From Marasmius tenuissimus (taxonomy: Eukaryota; Basidiomycota; Agaricomycetes; Agaricales; Marasmiaceae): a stretch of DNA of 64,000 nucleotides. Under the pieces are notes generated by a model that ran no database searches, had not been told where the DNA came from, and was given only the letters and a program-made list of their open reading frames with translations. The position numbers and the translations under genes are program-made. The stretch lies in assembly GCA_029532415.1 (NCBI GenBank), contig JAQOTA010000013.1:62001-126000 (forward strand), given 5' to 3'. Shown in pieces: positions 45,958-56,853 of this stretch (within the stretch, counting starts at the first letter, position 1; every line of letters starts with the position of its first letter).

Positions 45958-46962
45958 GTTGAAAGATGCAGGTTATTGCCAATATACAATTCGAGAGTTA
46001 TGGACTTTTCTCGAGAGTCCTTCAGCTACAATGCTCTCCGCCATTCGACCACTAATACATAATGCTCACATATAATCAGGCGGATAAACTAAGCAACGAT
46101 CCTTATTTCAAGTTTGAGGTTTTCTAACCACAGTCCGGATCGTGCACGTGGCATACCAGCGCCTACACCACGATCGTAAATTTTCCCATGGTTGTTTCTC
46201 TATCACGACAGGTGCGAATCTTGGGTTGTGGTGGCTACATACGCGACACTATACTCAACATTTCTAGTCTCCTGCCCACCTGTTTCAATTGATTCAATGC
46301 CGAGGGCCACCGAGGCATGAGGCTACGATGGCTATTCTGGATGCACTCAGGAGCTTGCGGATCTCGAAATTCGAATACTTGTAAATAACGAGAAGACGCT
46401 GTGGCTTGCCGCTTGAAAGCTCAAGCACCTTGAGGCTTGAGCCTTCAAGCTTCAAGCTTCAGGTACTGTCTTTCCCGCTGTCTGGTCTCTGGATACTGAT
46501 GAACGATACTTCCGACTCCCACATCGCCAGGTTACCGCAGAGGATAAACTTCTTCCCATCGACCTGCTGTTTGATGAACAAATGATGAAGCGAGGTTGGG
46601 CTATAAGGTTAGGATGGATGCCATATGATCACTGCTGAAAATGCTCACAGAAAACCACAGGACTGGTCAGGCTTTTCAGCATCACATACGACATTGAAGC
46701 CGGTCAGTATGAAGGCATACCGGGGAGGAACCGTTTCCGTAACCCGTAATTCAACGCCACTAGTCTGACAGACGTTTCTAGCGGGCAGAACTCGAAGAGT
46801 CGCATGTGGACAAGTCATCGGCATGACATCGGAGGCAAATCGACACTACATAAATTCCGGTTTTATTGCTAGGAAACTGGCAGTGGTCACCCGTTCTCAC
46901 CTCACTCGTACTTATACCACCACCCCCTCACACCTACGCCATCTCAGCCATTATTCTTCTTC
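45958..46962. other. intergenic
   Basis: About 1 kb between the tRNA-Pro and the interrupted glycosidase gene. Around 46417-46465 a run of overlapping CTTGAGG/CTTCAAGC words forms nested palindromes. Otherwise nothing is recognised. Confidence 0.45.
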
Positions 46963-47675
46963 ATGAGACTCGCTATACTATCGCTAGCTGCTAATAGCGG
47001 CCTCGCGCTTGCTGCTGCTGGAGATAAATCTCAAATGTTTAAACAAAACATATGTTTTACATATGTTGTATTCGAATAATGATCGAAAGCCCGCCCCCTG
47101 ACTGGGATGTTGGCCGTCCGAAGCCGGCGGAAACAACTTTGGAAAGTCTTTCTCACAGTCTTGAGCTCTGAGTCCAAGCACGGAGGCCCCGCCGAGGCCT
47201 TAGGCCTTAGACCCCTCTCTCATCATGTCACTCATTCTCAACGTTCAAGCACTCTCTCTCACTCTCTAGCTAAATCAAAATCATAGTCTCGTGACAGTGG
47301 GTGAACTGAGTACTGTGCTTTTGCGAGCATCTCTCATCGCACTAATTTGGCTCCCCCCCCCAGCTTGTGGTAACTCGGGTTGCATTCGGGACGATAGACG
47401 ACCTCTTATCAATGCCGTCTGGAATTGGCTCGCTCAAACTATTCGTTCGAACTACCCGTTCGAATCATCGTTTAGATGGCCCGTTCAAAATGCCGGTTCA
47501 AGCTGAATGTTTGGATCCCCCATTCGCGAGTGGTTGTGGTCGAACAATATGTTTAAACCGGTGGGTTCGATCAAGATTGAACGTCCGAGTGTAGTATGCA
47601 TGTCCAGTTAAGGGTGGTTCAAAGGTGAGAGGACACCCGTGCCTCTGTATCCGACCGGTTGAACTGAGCATTTGA

Positions 47676-47700
47676 ATAAGATGTAAGATGTAAGATGTAA
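47676..47700 (+). repeat. short tandem repeat GATGTAA x3
   Basis: The heptamer GATGTAA is repeated three times directly, inside the transposon and next to the LINE-derived part. Short tandem repeats of this kind are common tails of LINE elements, so it may mark the 3' side of the LINE fragment. Confidence 0.45.
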
Positions 47701-47906
47701 ACCTGCGGTGGTCCCATTTAGGAACTGCAGGGGTCCGCAGCTCGTGCGATGGCCAGTTCAGTCGCACACTACGGCACAGATACAGCCATGCCCTTTCGAC
47801 AAATGCCTTTCAGCATCTTCTCATGAGCCAATGAAATGCATCTGTGGGATGTCTCTATCGTTCATTCCACGACGATATGTCAAGATGAATCGGAGTTACG
47901 GCTGGT

Positions 47907-48716
47907 TTACACTGCGCCGCTATTATAGACATTAATACAATGGGTCATAGGTATCTCGGAGAAGATCTCAAGGGCCTTGTGGATGTAGGTGGCTAAGCTC
48001 GGGATGAGGCGTTCGTCGTCAACAGCGGTGTTGAAGATTGCCAATGGGTTATCTGTTCGTAACACACGCTCGAACTCCGGCCACGCTCGTAGTGCCTTCG
48101 TTATGAATATGTTCCTCTCGAGCCGTAGAATAGGAGGCCGATTACACCGCCAGAAGACGTGCATTTCATCTTCGACAGCGGAGCAGCCATAGCGGCATAC
48201 GCGGGCGTCCCTTGGTATCGTCTTACCAGTCAGTGTGGTCGTCCATCGTAGGGTTTCCACGGCTAGTCTATGTGTAGATGTTACAAATCGTGTCAACGAT
48301 TTCCGGTGGTCGACGATTGGGGCAGATAGATATCGTTGGAAGTCGAAGTTGGCCCCTAGTTTCTGCGGGACATGTCCCGGGGAGTATCGAGACTGTAAGA
48401 TGCTGAGTTTAGGCGAGTTATGGATCTCTTGAATGTTATCACTCCAGGCCTTCTCTATGACCAGTGTGCTTAGTGCCTCGACTCGTTCAGCGCACTCCAT
48501 ATCCATCGATGTTAATTCAAGACCGATGCTCCTTATGACCGTTTGGAGGTCAGACAGCCAGCAGGGTCTCCCTTGCACCACGAGCGCTTTATTTTCGTGT
48601 AGAGCTGAATACGCCATACGGTTTTCTCCCAGACCCAGAAGATAGCGTAGGTATCGGAGTGCGAGGTGGATCCGCCGGTATTTAATGGGTACAATACCAG
48701 TCTCCGTGAAGAGCAC
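47907..48716 (-). pseudogene. C-terminal fragment of a LINE (non-LTR) reverse transcriptase ORF
   Basis: An open frame of 269 codons reads RRIHLALRYLRYLLGLGENR, RPCWLSDLQTVIRS, HRKSLTRFVTSTHRLAVETLRW and IPRDARVCRYGCSAVEDEMHVFWRC. This is the region after the polymerase domain of agaric LINE proteins, ending in a Cys/His knuckle (CxxxC...H-x4-C). The catalytic polymerase motifs are absent, so the element is 5'-truncated. The frame has no internal stop over 810 bp, which suggests a fairly recent copy. It lies antisense to the glycosidase gene. Confidence 0.7.
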
Positions 48717-50301
48717 ACACAGTGGTGATCTAGAATGGAGGCCTAGAAGGCGGCGAAGAAACTGATGTTGTACCTAGCGTTCATCAGTGGGGGGTAGCTC
48801 GGAATGGTGAGAATACGAGCGTTCGAATAGGCCATTTGAACGCCGATGTGCTGGGGCTATCGTTTATATCACACAGGATATTGTTAGAATAAGACATATG
48901 TAAAAAATATGATTTGTTTAAACTTTTGAAATTCAACGCCTGGCTGCTGTCGACCGCGTCTACCCCTTCTCGCCCGGTTTCGACATCCGAAAGGTCGCAT
49001 CTCTTGCCGAGTCTCTACCTTCTCACTCCTGGGAATGGGGTACCGCCTCAGAAGCTCTCCTCGAGCTTTACAGTCCTTCGTACTCCGTCTTTGGATGTCG
49101 ACCTTTCCCTGTACCTAGTCTACGCAAAGAGGAAGTGCCCTCATTGGATTACGCGTTCCAGAAGATTGTACTCGGCGGAGAAAATTCGGGACCAAACCAG
49201 TTGGCCGATGGCGATGGCGCCACGGGCGATCCGGCGAGTTTGGGTGTGAGTGCAGTATTGCTGGGTAAAACCATTCCAGAGTATGCTGCTGCAGCGAGGA
49301 GAATGAAGGAGTACCTCGTCGAGGACGCACCACGGTGGGAGAACGGAGCCATTTCGCACCGTGTGGAGGCTCCTGAACTTTGGTGAGTATCAGTTTGGTT
49401 CAAGTTTCGAACGTTGCCTTGATCGCGGTCACAAATCTATTTTATGTCCATTTGTGCACTTCACTTTATGTTCTTGTCCATTGTGGCTTGCGGTTCATGT
49501 GAACTGACGATCGTGTGGTTTTTCGCTGACAGGGCGGACTTTGTATATATGGCACCACCTTTCTTGGCCTACTACGCCGTCTCCACCAACGACTTGGCTC
49601 TCCTTCAGCAATCCGTCGACCAATGTGGTCTATACCGGGAGGTTCTTCGAGTCCCGTCAAAGAATAACTTGTGGAAACACATCGTAGGCCCCACTCACCC
49701 CGACCCCGGCCTCTGGTCAACCGGCAACGCATGGGCCGCAGCTGGAATGACTCGGGTCCTCGCCACGGTCATCAGGTCCCCCAAATCCCTCATCGCGTCG
49801 GAAGAGTGGAGAAAAGATGCCGTTGACAAGCTGACTGAGTGGATTTCGGAGATAGTGGAGGGAGCGATGGATTCGCCTATGGACGGAGGCTTGTTGAGGA
49901 ACTACCTCGATGATACGTCGGACGATGGACATGGGTATGGGGAGATTTCAGGGTCGTCGTTGATTGCTGCTGTGGTGTATCGGATGGCGGTGCTCCAGCC
50001 GAAGGTGTTTGGCGAGAGGCATATTCGGTGGGCGGAGGGAATTCGTCGGACCCTGGGGGATGGAGATGAATCGTCGGGCTCAGAGCATGTTACAAGGGAG
50101 GGCATTGTGACCCCTGCTGTCAATCCGTTGGACTGGAACGACACCGAACCGTTCACGACAGGAAGCCCGGAGGGTCAGAACTTCGTGGTCATGATGTATG
50201 CTGCTTGGAGGGATTGTGTGGTTAGTGGGAAGTGTAGGGCGCCACAAGGATACGACTCAGGAGATGTGAGCGAGCTGAAGGAGTGTTCAAGGGATTGGTG
50301 A

Positions 50302-51269
50302 AGGACGTTTGTGATGTACTATCATCTCCTCTCAGTACCGTGTATCCCGCGTTTCTTGTAACAAAAGATGACTACGCATGTTGTATATATTTCTTCCTGT
50401 TCTAATCTATTTCTGGTGGGCTAAATTCTTAATGGGGATTACGCTTTAGGGGCTTGGTTTCTTCCTACCCATTGGTGGCTAACCTTCGAGAGGTACTTCG
50501 TGCCCTCGACAATCCCCATCCATCTCCGCACCTATTCAATTGTGCAATTCTGAAGAACCAAATCGACATAATCGAGGGCAGATCGTCTTTGTGTGACTCA
50601 AACGGATTAGCGAGTGTCGCTTTTTGCGGGACAACGACAACCAGGGTGTCGTTGACTCGGTGGGGCGGAAACTCTTAGCGAGGGAGGAGAATTATGTAAG
50701 GATGGTAAAGCTGGAAAGTCACGTCGCTCAGAGACCATTTTTAGTGTATGATGGAGAACTCGAAGAAGAATAGCTATCGGTCGAATCTAAATCACTCGTA
50801 AAGCCGACACACAGATAGTACATCATCGAATGAGGAGGCTTTACTAGTTCAAGCCGATCAGGCGATGACTGGAATATCCGTGCCCCGTCTACTCTGACGG
50901 GTGAAGAGAAATGGAGAGGTAAGTCGGTCGCTGGGTTTGAGTTAACCGGGAATACTCTACGAGGGCTTGATCGTCCGGTGAATGGGCATACCGAGATACC
51001 ACTGGTGTAGTATCAGTTTATGATGTTAATGTACGACGGAGAGGAGTGGGTGAGGAGAGCTGAGAGTGTGGAGAACAATACTGGGAATGCGACGATAATA
51101 TTTAGGGAGTTCTACCATTACTAGCACAGGGCATCACTACATATTAACATTAATAAAACCGTCCAGAGTTTGAATCTACTTTATCCTTCGTCAGTTTGCC
51201 TCCACAGAGAAACAAATGTAGAATCTATCACCATCGCTGAGGCAGACTAGTATACTTTGCGAGTCGCAT
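50302..51269. other. intergenic
   Basis: About 970 bp between the 3' ends of two convergent genes. The last 130 bp (from about 51140) resemble 54060..54110 downstream of the second F-box gene, so the F-box duplication includes this 3' flank. Confidence 0.5.
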
Positions 51270-53231
51270 TTACCGGCGCGGTGTGAAGTCGGGAAAAGCG
51301 GTGACCTGCTCCTCAGGCCAAGCCTGAGTGCTTCCTCCCGGCATACCGTAGGTGGGATAATCTAGAGCTCGGAACGGCGGCCTCGCATCTGCGTACTGCT
51401 CAGCCCACTTCCATTCCATCATGACCCCACTTCTCACCTCTCTCAATACTCTGACCTTTCCCAACTCCATGTAATCCTTGATCGTTAGGGTCAGAACGTG
51501 TCCAAAATCAACCCGCAGCACTTTCAAGCATAGTTTCTTCATTGCAAAGTCCACCAATATATCTCTCTCACCCGGGGAACATGTCCCTACGTTGAGCTCC
51601 TCCAACCTGGGACATACTGGGGATATGTCTCCCTGGAATACGTGTTCGGGGTCCGGGGAGGCTGGTGGTAAGAGCTCTTCAAGGATACGCTCTAGCCAAA
51701 CTCTACTCATGGAACCACGGAGATTCCACGAGTCGCCAACTTTTCCTCTAGAGTTCCTCAATTTGTTATGTCCTAGATTGAGAGTTAAGAGCATGTTCAG
51801 CGGTTGAAGGACTCGTAGTATCGTTTCCACGCTGAAGATGTGAGGTGAGAACAGCTCGAGTTGAGTGAGGTTATGCGAATGCTGGAGAAGATCTTCGAAG
51901 GGAAGTTTGTCGATAGCGAAAGTGATGTGATCGAATTCATGATCGCCGTTGAAGTAGGGGAAATGGTTGGGCTCGGTGAAACCTGCAGAGAACCTGTTCA
52001 AATCAGAAAGAACAACACTCTTGAATGTGTCCATGAAGACCGTATTGAATGCCGGTACCGCCTCGATACCACTGTCGTGGGTCCCTTCATGTCGAAACTG
52101 GAAACAACCAGGTCCGAATTCTATGCGAAGGCTTTGGAGGCCAGGCCACTGAACCGGAGGAGCAGAAGCTGATTCAGGTATCCTGTATGGAGAGGCAATG
52201 TCGGACGAAAGTGTGATTAACGAATGGCATTTGGTTGCGAGCATCTGCATGATTCTGCCAGGGGTTATCGAACTCGTGAATGGCATAGAAAGCTCCGTAA
52301 GGTTACTCCAGGGAAGTGGCAGCGACAACGTATCCTCCGAAATCATTTCACCGGTCAACCTGAGCCGGCGGAGGGACTGCGCCTGAGTAAGGATATTGGC
52401 GAGAGGAGATGCCTGTTTTCGCCTACTGGCGCTAAAATCTGTGCTTGGCTCGTAATCCAAGAGTCTTCCGGTAGCTTGGAAGCTCTCTAGAGACGACAGG
52501 TCATTTGATGCAAGTCTCTCAAACGGAGTCAAGTCCAAACCCTCGAGACCCTTGTCAAACACAACCGTTTTCCATCGATGGGAATACTGAGCGAGAAGCT
52601 CCGTGAACTGTGTTCGAAGGGTTGGAGTGAGAGGAGGATAAGGGTCCACGGACCTGGGATATGGGCCCCAGTATGGGGGGAAATTCGAGTCCACGGACCT
52701 GGCGTATGATGAATCCGTTGCGAGAGAGATAGTTATTGGGAGAGCCCCTGATCGATCTAGCCAGAGCTTCAGACCTTCTTTTCTGCCGCGGAGAGTTGAG
52801 GCGTAGTAGTCATCTACTTCCTCCGGTCGTCTTGGCACCGGCAGATATATGTGGATGGAGTTCCACAATGTCGGTGTGCTCACAGCGATCTCTCGCCACG
52901 AATGACAGATCGTGGTGAGCAGGAGAGGGGCCTCTTTCGTCGTGCGCACGCAAAGTCCGAGGTCATTGTCAGGGAGGCTTTCGAAGAAAATCAGCCTCCA
53001 GACGTCCGCGGCAACACGGCGAGAAGGTGAAAGAAGTGCGCGATGGAGATCAACGAATCGTTGTAGCGCTTGTCGTTTGGTTTGAAGCCGTGAAATCTCT
53101 TCATCTAGGACCTTGATCTGCTCTTCTGGTCCTCGTATGAGATCCCGCAGCATTCTCTGCTCCTCGCTGGAAGGGACATGGTTTGTGTTCAATTGGTGAG
53201 CAAAGGGTGTGTCGAAGCCAATGGAGTCCAT
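51270..53231 (-). CDS. F-box-like/LRR protein (Agaricomycete family)
   Basis: A single exon of 653 residues. It opens MDSIGFDTPFAHQLNTNHVP, then a coiled coil (about residues 24-65: RDLIRGPEEQIKVLDEEISRL) and an F-box-like region (about 70-130: LSPSRRVAADVWRLIFFESLP and LLTTICHSWREIAVSTPTLWNSIHI). The rest is irregular leucine-rich sequence (ESFQATGRL, SLRRLRLTGEMI, NLTELSMPF, NLTQLELFSPHIF, LLTLNLGHNKL, RLEELNVGTC). Such proteins are hugely expanded in mushroom genomes and are presumed substrate adaptors of SCF ubiquitin ligases; targets are unknown. It is intact and is the paralogue of the broken gene at 54254..56312. Confidence 0.9.
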   Translation of the reverse strand: MDSIGFDTPFAHQLNTNHVPSSEEQRMLRDLIRGPEEQIKVLDEEISRLQTKRQALQRFVDLHRALLSPSRRVAADVWRLIFFESLPDNDLGLCVRTTKEAPLLLTTICHSWREIAVSTPTLWNSIHIYLPVPRRPEEVDDYYASTLRGRKEGLKLWLDRSGALPITISLATDSSYARSVDSNFPPYWGPYPRSVDPYPPLTPTLRTQFTELLAQYSHRWKTVVFDKGLEGLDLTPFERLASNDLSSLESFQATGRLLDYEPSTDFSASRRKQASPLANILTQAQSLRRLRLTGEMISEDTLSLPLPWSNLTELSMPFTSSITPGRIMQMLATKCHSLITLSSDIASPYRIPESASAPPVQWPGLQSLRIEFGPGCFQFRHEGTHDSGIEAVPAFNTVFMDTFKSVVLSDLNRFSAGFTEPNHFPYFNGDHEFDHITFAIDKLPFEDLLQHSHNLTQLELFSPHIFSVETILRVLQPLNMLLTLNLGHNKLRNSRGKVGDSWNLRGSMSRVWLERILEELLPPASPDPEHVFQGDISPVCPRLEELNVGTCSPGERDILVDFAMKKLCLKVLRVDFGHVLTLTIKDYMELGKVRVLREVRSGVMMEWKWAEQYADARPPFRALDYPTYGMPGGSTQAWPEEQVTAFPDFTPRR

Positions 53232-54253
53232 CTTTTCTGCTCTGGGATCGGACAGCTAGCGACAATGAGATCACCAAAGTTCTAATAATGAAATAAAATT
53301 GAAAATGCTCACCCAGTTGGTACCTGTGCTTCCAGTGGCGTATACGATCGTGTGTGGTGGTGGTGTAGTTATCAGTGTCGTCTGTTACTATTTACAGTGG
53401 CAGCACGAGCCGGGAAGATGGGCCGCAGTAGCCCCATTGGTCAGGCCAGTCCTATTCTCGATTCGGACACTCTGGGGCTTTGAAAGTTAAGGCTTACGCT
53501 GCTTGCCTCCCGAGCGAGACTGAATGAACACTAGTTTTTCATCCATTGCCAGAGCTGCTTTGCCGCTGCAGCCGAAGTGCTAGCGGGGCAGATGATTCAA
53601 GAATCAACAAGCATTGCATGGTTGAGAGTGACCGCGTAATTCTTTAGAGTCCTCAGCGAGAGACGCACCTATAAGTACAGTTCTACTGACCCAAAAATCT
53701 CCAGGGCCGGATTTGAGCGGATTGGACATGAAACCACCCCCGAGTTAAGTTGTGCGATAGAAATGACGCCTCCTAAACCTGCGTTCAGCGCTTTGATACT
53801 CGAAGTAGTGAAATTGACCTGATATCCCGAATTTTGCTTGATATCTCGCAGCGAAAACGCGTTTCACACCAACTGGAAAGTACGTTGGCGTGATGTTGGT
53901 TTGAGGAAGCGAGCGTTTAGTAAGCGCTTAGCGTGAGAGCTATCGGCCTACGTGTTTCATCAGAAATATTTCGTTGACGCGTCGCGCTCGAGTCGCGGAA
54001 CAAAAGCCCTGCCACCACAACTATGACCCAACAAAGTTTGGGGATTGCTACCACTGCCGATACAGATAACCTCCAGAATCTGAATTTGCTTATTTGCCTC
54101 TAAAGAGAATTATAACATGTCACCACTGCCATCGTCCAGCCAGGCGGACTGATCTTCCAGGTTGCGAGTCAGTCGGCTCGAGGTACACCAGCATGCCAGT
54201 GACCTCCTACCACCAAGGACTTTCGCCCGGTTGCCAGATGTGGGACTCTCGAA
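53232..54253. other. duplicated intergenic segment with promoter relic
   Basis: About 1 kb that matches 56313..56854 in order. Shared blocks include GCTCACC-AGTTGGTAC, TGCTTCC-GTGGCGTAT, CCGCAGTAGCCCCA and ACGTGTTTCATCA-AAATATTTCGTT, then a relic of the mitochondrial ribosomal gene's leader (CCACAACTATGACC near 54015). No coding sequence follows the relic. It is a by-product of the F-box segmental duplication. Confidence 0.7.
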
Positions 54254-56312
54254 CTATGGCTTCACATCCGAATCCTGCTCGTCCCACTTCCAATCCAGCA
54301 CGACGCTTCTCACCTCTTTCAGTACTTTGACCTCTTCCGACTCCAAGAAGCTCCCGATCTCCGGAGTACGAACCGTACCAAAATCAACTCGTAATACTGT
54401 CAAGGCCAACTTCTTCATCGCAAAGTCAATTAGGATGTCGGCCTCGTCCGGAGAACATCCTCCTACGTTGAGCTCCTCCAACCTCGGACAAACTAGGAAG
54501 GCGTCTTTCTGGGATTCGGGCTCGAGGTCTGAGGCTGATGATAGGAGCGCTTGGAGAATTCTTTTCAGCCAAGCTCTCCTCCAAGGAGCTTGGAACGTAA
54601 TCCCACCGTCCCCTGCACCCTTCCGACGACCCAGAGTCTTATGTCCGAGATTAAGAGATACGAGCATTTCTAGTGGCCGGAGGACCCGTAATATTGCTTC
54701 CGCATTGAAGGTGCGGGGTGATAGTAGCTCGAGGTGAGTAAGGGTTTGGGAACGCTGGAGCAGATCTTCGAAGGGAAGTTTGTCGATGGCAAAAGTGGCG
54801 GGTCCATTTTCGTAGCTATTGTAGGGGATGTAATACTCCGCGAGACCTAAGGAGAAACTGGATAACGCCGGGGAAACGACGCTCCTGAATGTTTCGACGA
54901 CAATGGGGTCTAACGTTGCTATCGCTGCATCGTCGCCGTTAAGGTCTATGCCGTCAAACCGGAAACAAAGCCCTTGGAATGCAACACGAAGGTTTTGAAG
55001 GCTAGGCCATCGAACTGGAGTAGAAGAGACTGCTTGGGATCTATCATCATGGAGGAGGGGGTGACGCGAAGATCCAATGTCCAACGAAAGCGTGATTAAC
55101 GAATGGCATTTGGTTGCGAGAATCTGAAGGATTCTACCAGGGCTTATTGAAACCGGTTCTAGGGATGGCATCGAAAGCTCTGTAAGGTTACCCCAGGGAA
55201 GTGGTAGCGACAACGTGGTCTCCGATATCGATTCATGGGCCAGTCTGAGCCGGCGAAGGGACGGTGCCTGAGCAAGGATATGTACAAGAGGAGGGTACCT
55301 CTCTCGTCTACTGGCTGTAAAACCTGCGCTGCGCTCGGTATCCCAGAGCATCCCAGAGCCATGGAAGCTCTCCAAAGATGTCAAGACGTTTGGCGCCAGT
55401 CTTTGAAACGAAGCCAGGTCCAATGCCTCGACCCCCCTGCCAAATGCAACTGTTTTCCATCGATGGGAGTACTGCCCGAGAAGCTCCGTGAACTCAGTTC
55501 GGAGGATTGGAATCGCTGCGGTATTCACGTTTTGGAGATGATGAGTCAAGGACTCGGAGGTAGGATATGATGGGTCCGTGGCGAGGGAGATCGTTAACGG
55601 GAGAGCTCCTGACCGATCTAACCATGCCTTCAGACCTTCTTTCCTATCACGTAGAGCTGAGATGTAAGATCCGTTCGAGTCGTGCGGCCAGTGAGGCACT
55701 GGGAGATATATATGAATGGATTTCCATAATGTCGGTGTACTGAGAGCGGTCTCCCGCCATGCACGGCAAACCGAAATGAGCAGAAGACACTAGGAAAAAG
55801 ATACCACGTTGGATGCATTTTCGAAACTCGAAAATAGAATCAACAGCCTAAATATTTGATTTTGCGGATATTCAGGCAAAATTCAAAATTTGCAATTGAT
55901 TATGCCAACTTTTCACTGTGTTTTCGCTATAGCAAGTATTTAGAATGTTTTTTGCATTTTTGGGTTGGGCAAAAGGCATATAACGTGGTAATTTTTCCCT
56001 AGTGAGAGGAGCCTCTTTTGTTGTCCGCAGGCATAGTCCGAGTTCATTGTCGGGGAGACATTCAGCAAAGATCGATCTCCAGACGTCAACAGAGACGCGG
56101 CGGGAAGGCGATAGAAGCGAGCGATGAAGATCGACGAAACGTTGCAATACTTGTCGTCTGGCGTGTAGTCGTGATATCTCTTCATCTAGTTTCTTTGTCT
56201 GCTCCTCTGGTGCTCGAATCAGATCCTGCAGCTCATCTCGCTCCTCGCTTGTGGGAACATGGTTTGTGTTCAACACATGAGCGAAGGGTGTGTCGATGCC
56301 AATGAAGTCCAA
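54254..56312 (-). pseudogene. F-box-like/LRR protein gene, split by a CACTA MITE
   Basis: The first part (from ATG 56312, MDFIGIDTPFAHVLNTNHVP) runs in frame through the coiled coil and the start of the F-box to ...TTKEAP. There a 217-bp insert (55788..56004) breaks it, and translation would stop in the insert at about residue 146. The second part (55787 to 54254) continues LLLISVCRAWRETALSTPTLW and then leucine-rich sequence to the stop. Taking out the insert and one TCT target copy gives a continuous frame of about 612 codons with the exact family text across the join. The two halves have no other stop or frameshift, so the insertion looks recent. It is the tandem paralogue of 51270..53231. 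Confidence 0.9.
55788..56004. mobile_element. CACTA-type MITE (217 bp)
   Basis: Both ends begin CACTAGG and are 23-bp inverted repeats with 20 matches (ending ACCACGTT inward). A 3-bp target duplication, AGA on the plus strand, flanks it at 55785..55787 and 56005..56007. CACTA termini with 3-bp duplications define the CMC/EnSpm superfamily. The interior is AT-rich and non-coding. Confidence 0.92.
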
Positions 56313-56853
56313 ACGTTCAGTTCTAAGCTCTCTGAGACTGTTTTGAGAATGTTAATCGCCTTTCATAGAGTAATGTTCGAAATGCTCACCGAGTTGGTAC
56401 TATGCTTCCGGTGGCGTATAGTGATGGTGGTCTTCACCTTTCTGCATCATTCATGAGCGTTACCCACCTATGAATTTTCTTCCCTGTATGACAAGTCACG
56501 ACGACGGACCGCAGTAGCCCCACTGGGACTAGTCCCTACTCACGAACTGTGCCAGGCTGGGCGAGATGCGACCCGGTGAGTGAGCTTCCGGCGAAGCGCG
56601 TGAGGAATAGCCAAGGCATCTTGAGGACGAAGTTGTATACGGAAACGAAGGTCGATTCACGTATTTGGTGCAAACTTGTGGTGGTTCGAAAGATAGAGCT
56701 TTGGCGCTCGTTTGGCGCTCAGCCCGCTGAGCGTGAGAGTCTGAGAGCTAGAGATGATCACGTGTTTCATCAAAAATATTTCGTTAGCGAAATTGAAGGG
56801 TCGCGAGTCGTCCACGAAAAAGGCCCTTCCGACCGACTTCCACAACTACGACC
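56313..56853. promoter_or_regulatory. shared upstream region of F-box gene and mL57-like gene
   Basis: About 540 bp between divergent starts. The part near 56750-56853 (ACGTGTTTCATCA, AAATATTTCG) is the promoter of the mitochondrial ribosomal gene and is repeated as a relic at 53950-54020. No TATA box is visible. Confidence 0.5.

Larger units (their letters stand above)
47018..48942. mobile_element. 1,925-bp terminal-inverted-repeat element with LINE fragment
   Basis: The ends are inverted repeats of about 60 bp (47018..47080 and 48880..48942). They start CTGGAG/CAGGCG and share TCAAA-GTTTAAACAAA and TTTACATATGT with few mismatches. GCTGCTG flanks both sides (47011..47017, 48943..48949) as a 7-bp, possibly 8-bp, target-site duplication. 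Clusters of TTCGAA/TTCAA words lie inside the left end (47240-47780) and again near the right end (48820). A 7-8 bp duplication and such subterminal repeats fit a hAT- or KDZ-like DNA transposon; no transposase is present, so it is non-autonomous. It carries a piece of a LINE reverse-transcriptase ORF on the minus strand. Confidence 0.8.
46963..50301 (+). pseudogene. six-hairpin glycosidase (GH88/GH105-like), split by a transposon
   Basis: A signal-peptide start (MRLAILSLAANSGLALAA, 46963..47017) and the mature domain (from 48950, VDRVYPFSPGFDIRKVASL) are separated by a 1,925-bp insert at 47018..48942. Without the insert and one GCTGCTG copy the frame is continuous and would encode about 418 residues, against 429 in the paralogue at 58603. 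The remainder is intact: exon 48950..49382, a 150-nt intron and exon 49533..50301, with SLPSHSWEWG, ENGAISHRVEAPELWADFVYMAPPF, GLWSTGNAWAAAGM, GLLRNYLDD, DGHGYGEISGS and NPLDWNDTEPFTTGSPEGQ. The family is related to unsaturated rhamnogalacturonyl hydrolases, extracellular enzymes of pectin breakdown. With a stop shortly inside the insert, the gene should be inactive unless the insert is spliced out. Confidence 0.88.

Noticed and set aside
46417..46465. CTTGAGG/CTTCAAGC palindromic run as a CRISPR-like or regulatory array
   Set aside because: The words overlap irregularly without constant repeat and spacer lengths; it is simple local repetition.
47907..48716. Intact autonomous LINE
   Set aside because: The polymerase catalytic region is missing; only the C-terminal part with the Cys/His knuckle remains.
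47018..48942. The 1.9-kb insert as a long natural intron
   Set aside because: It does not start with GT at the junction, has inverted-repeat ends and a target duplication, and the paralogue has no intron at that place.
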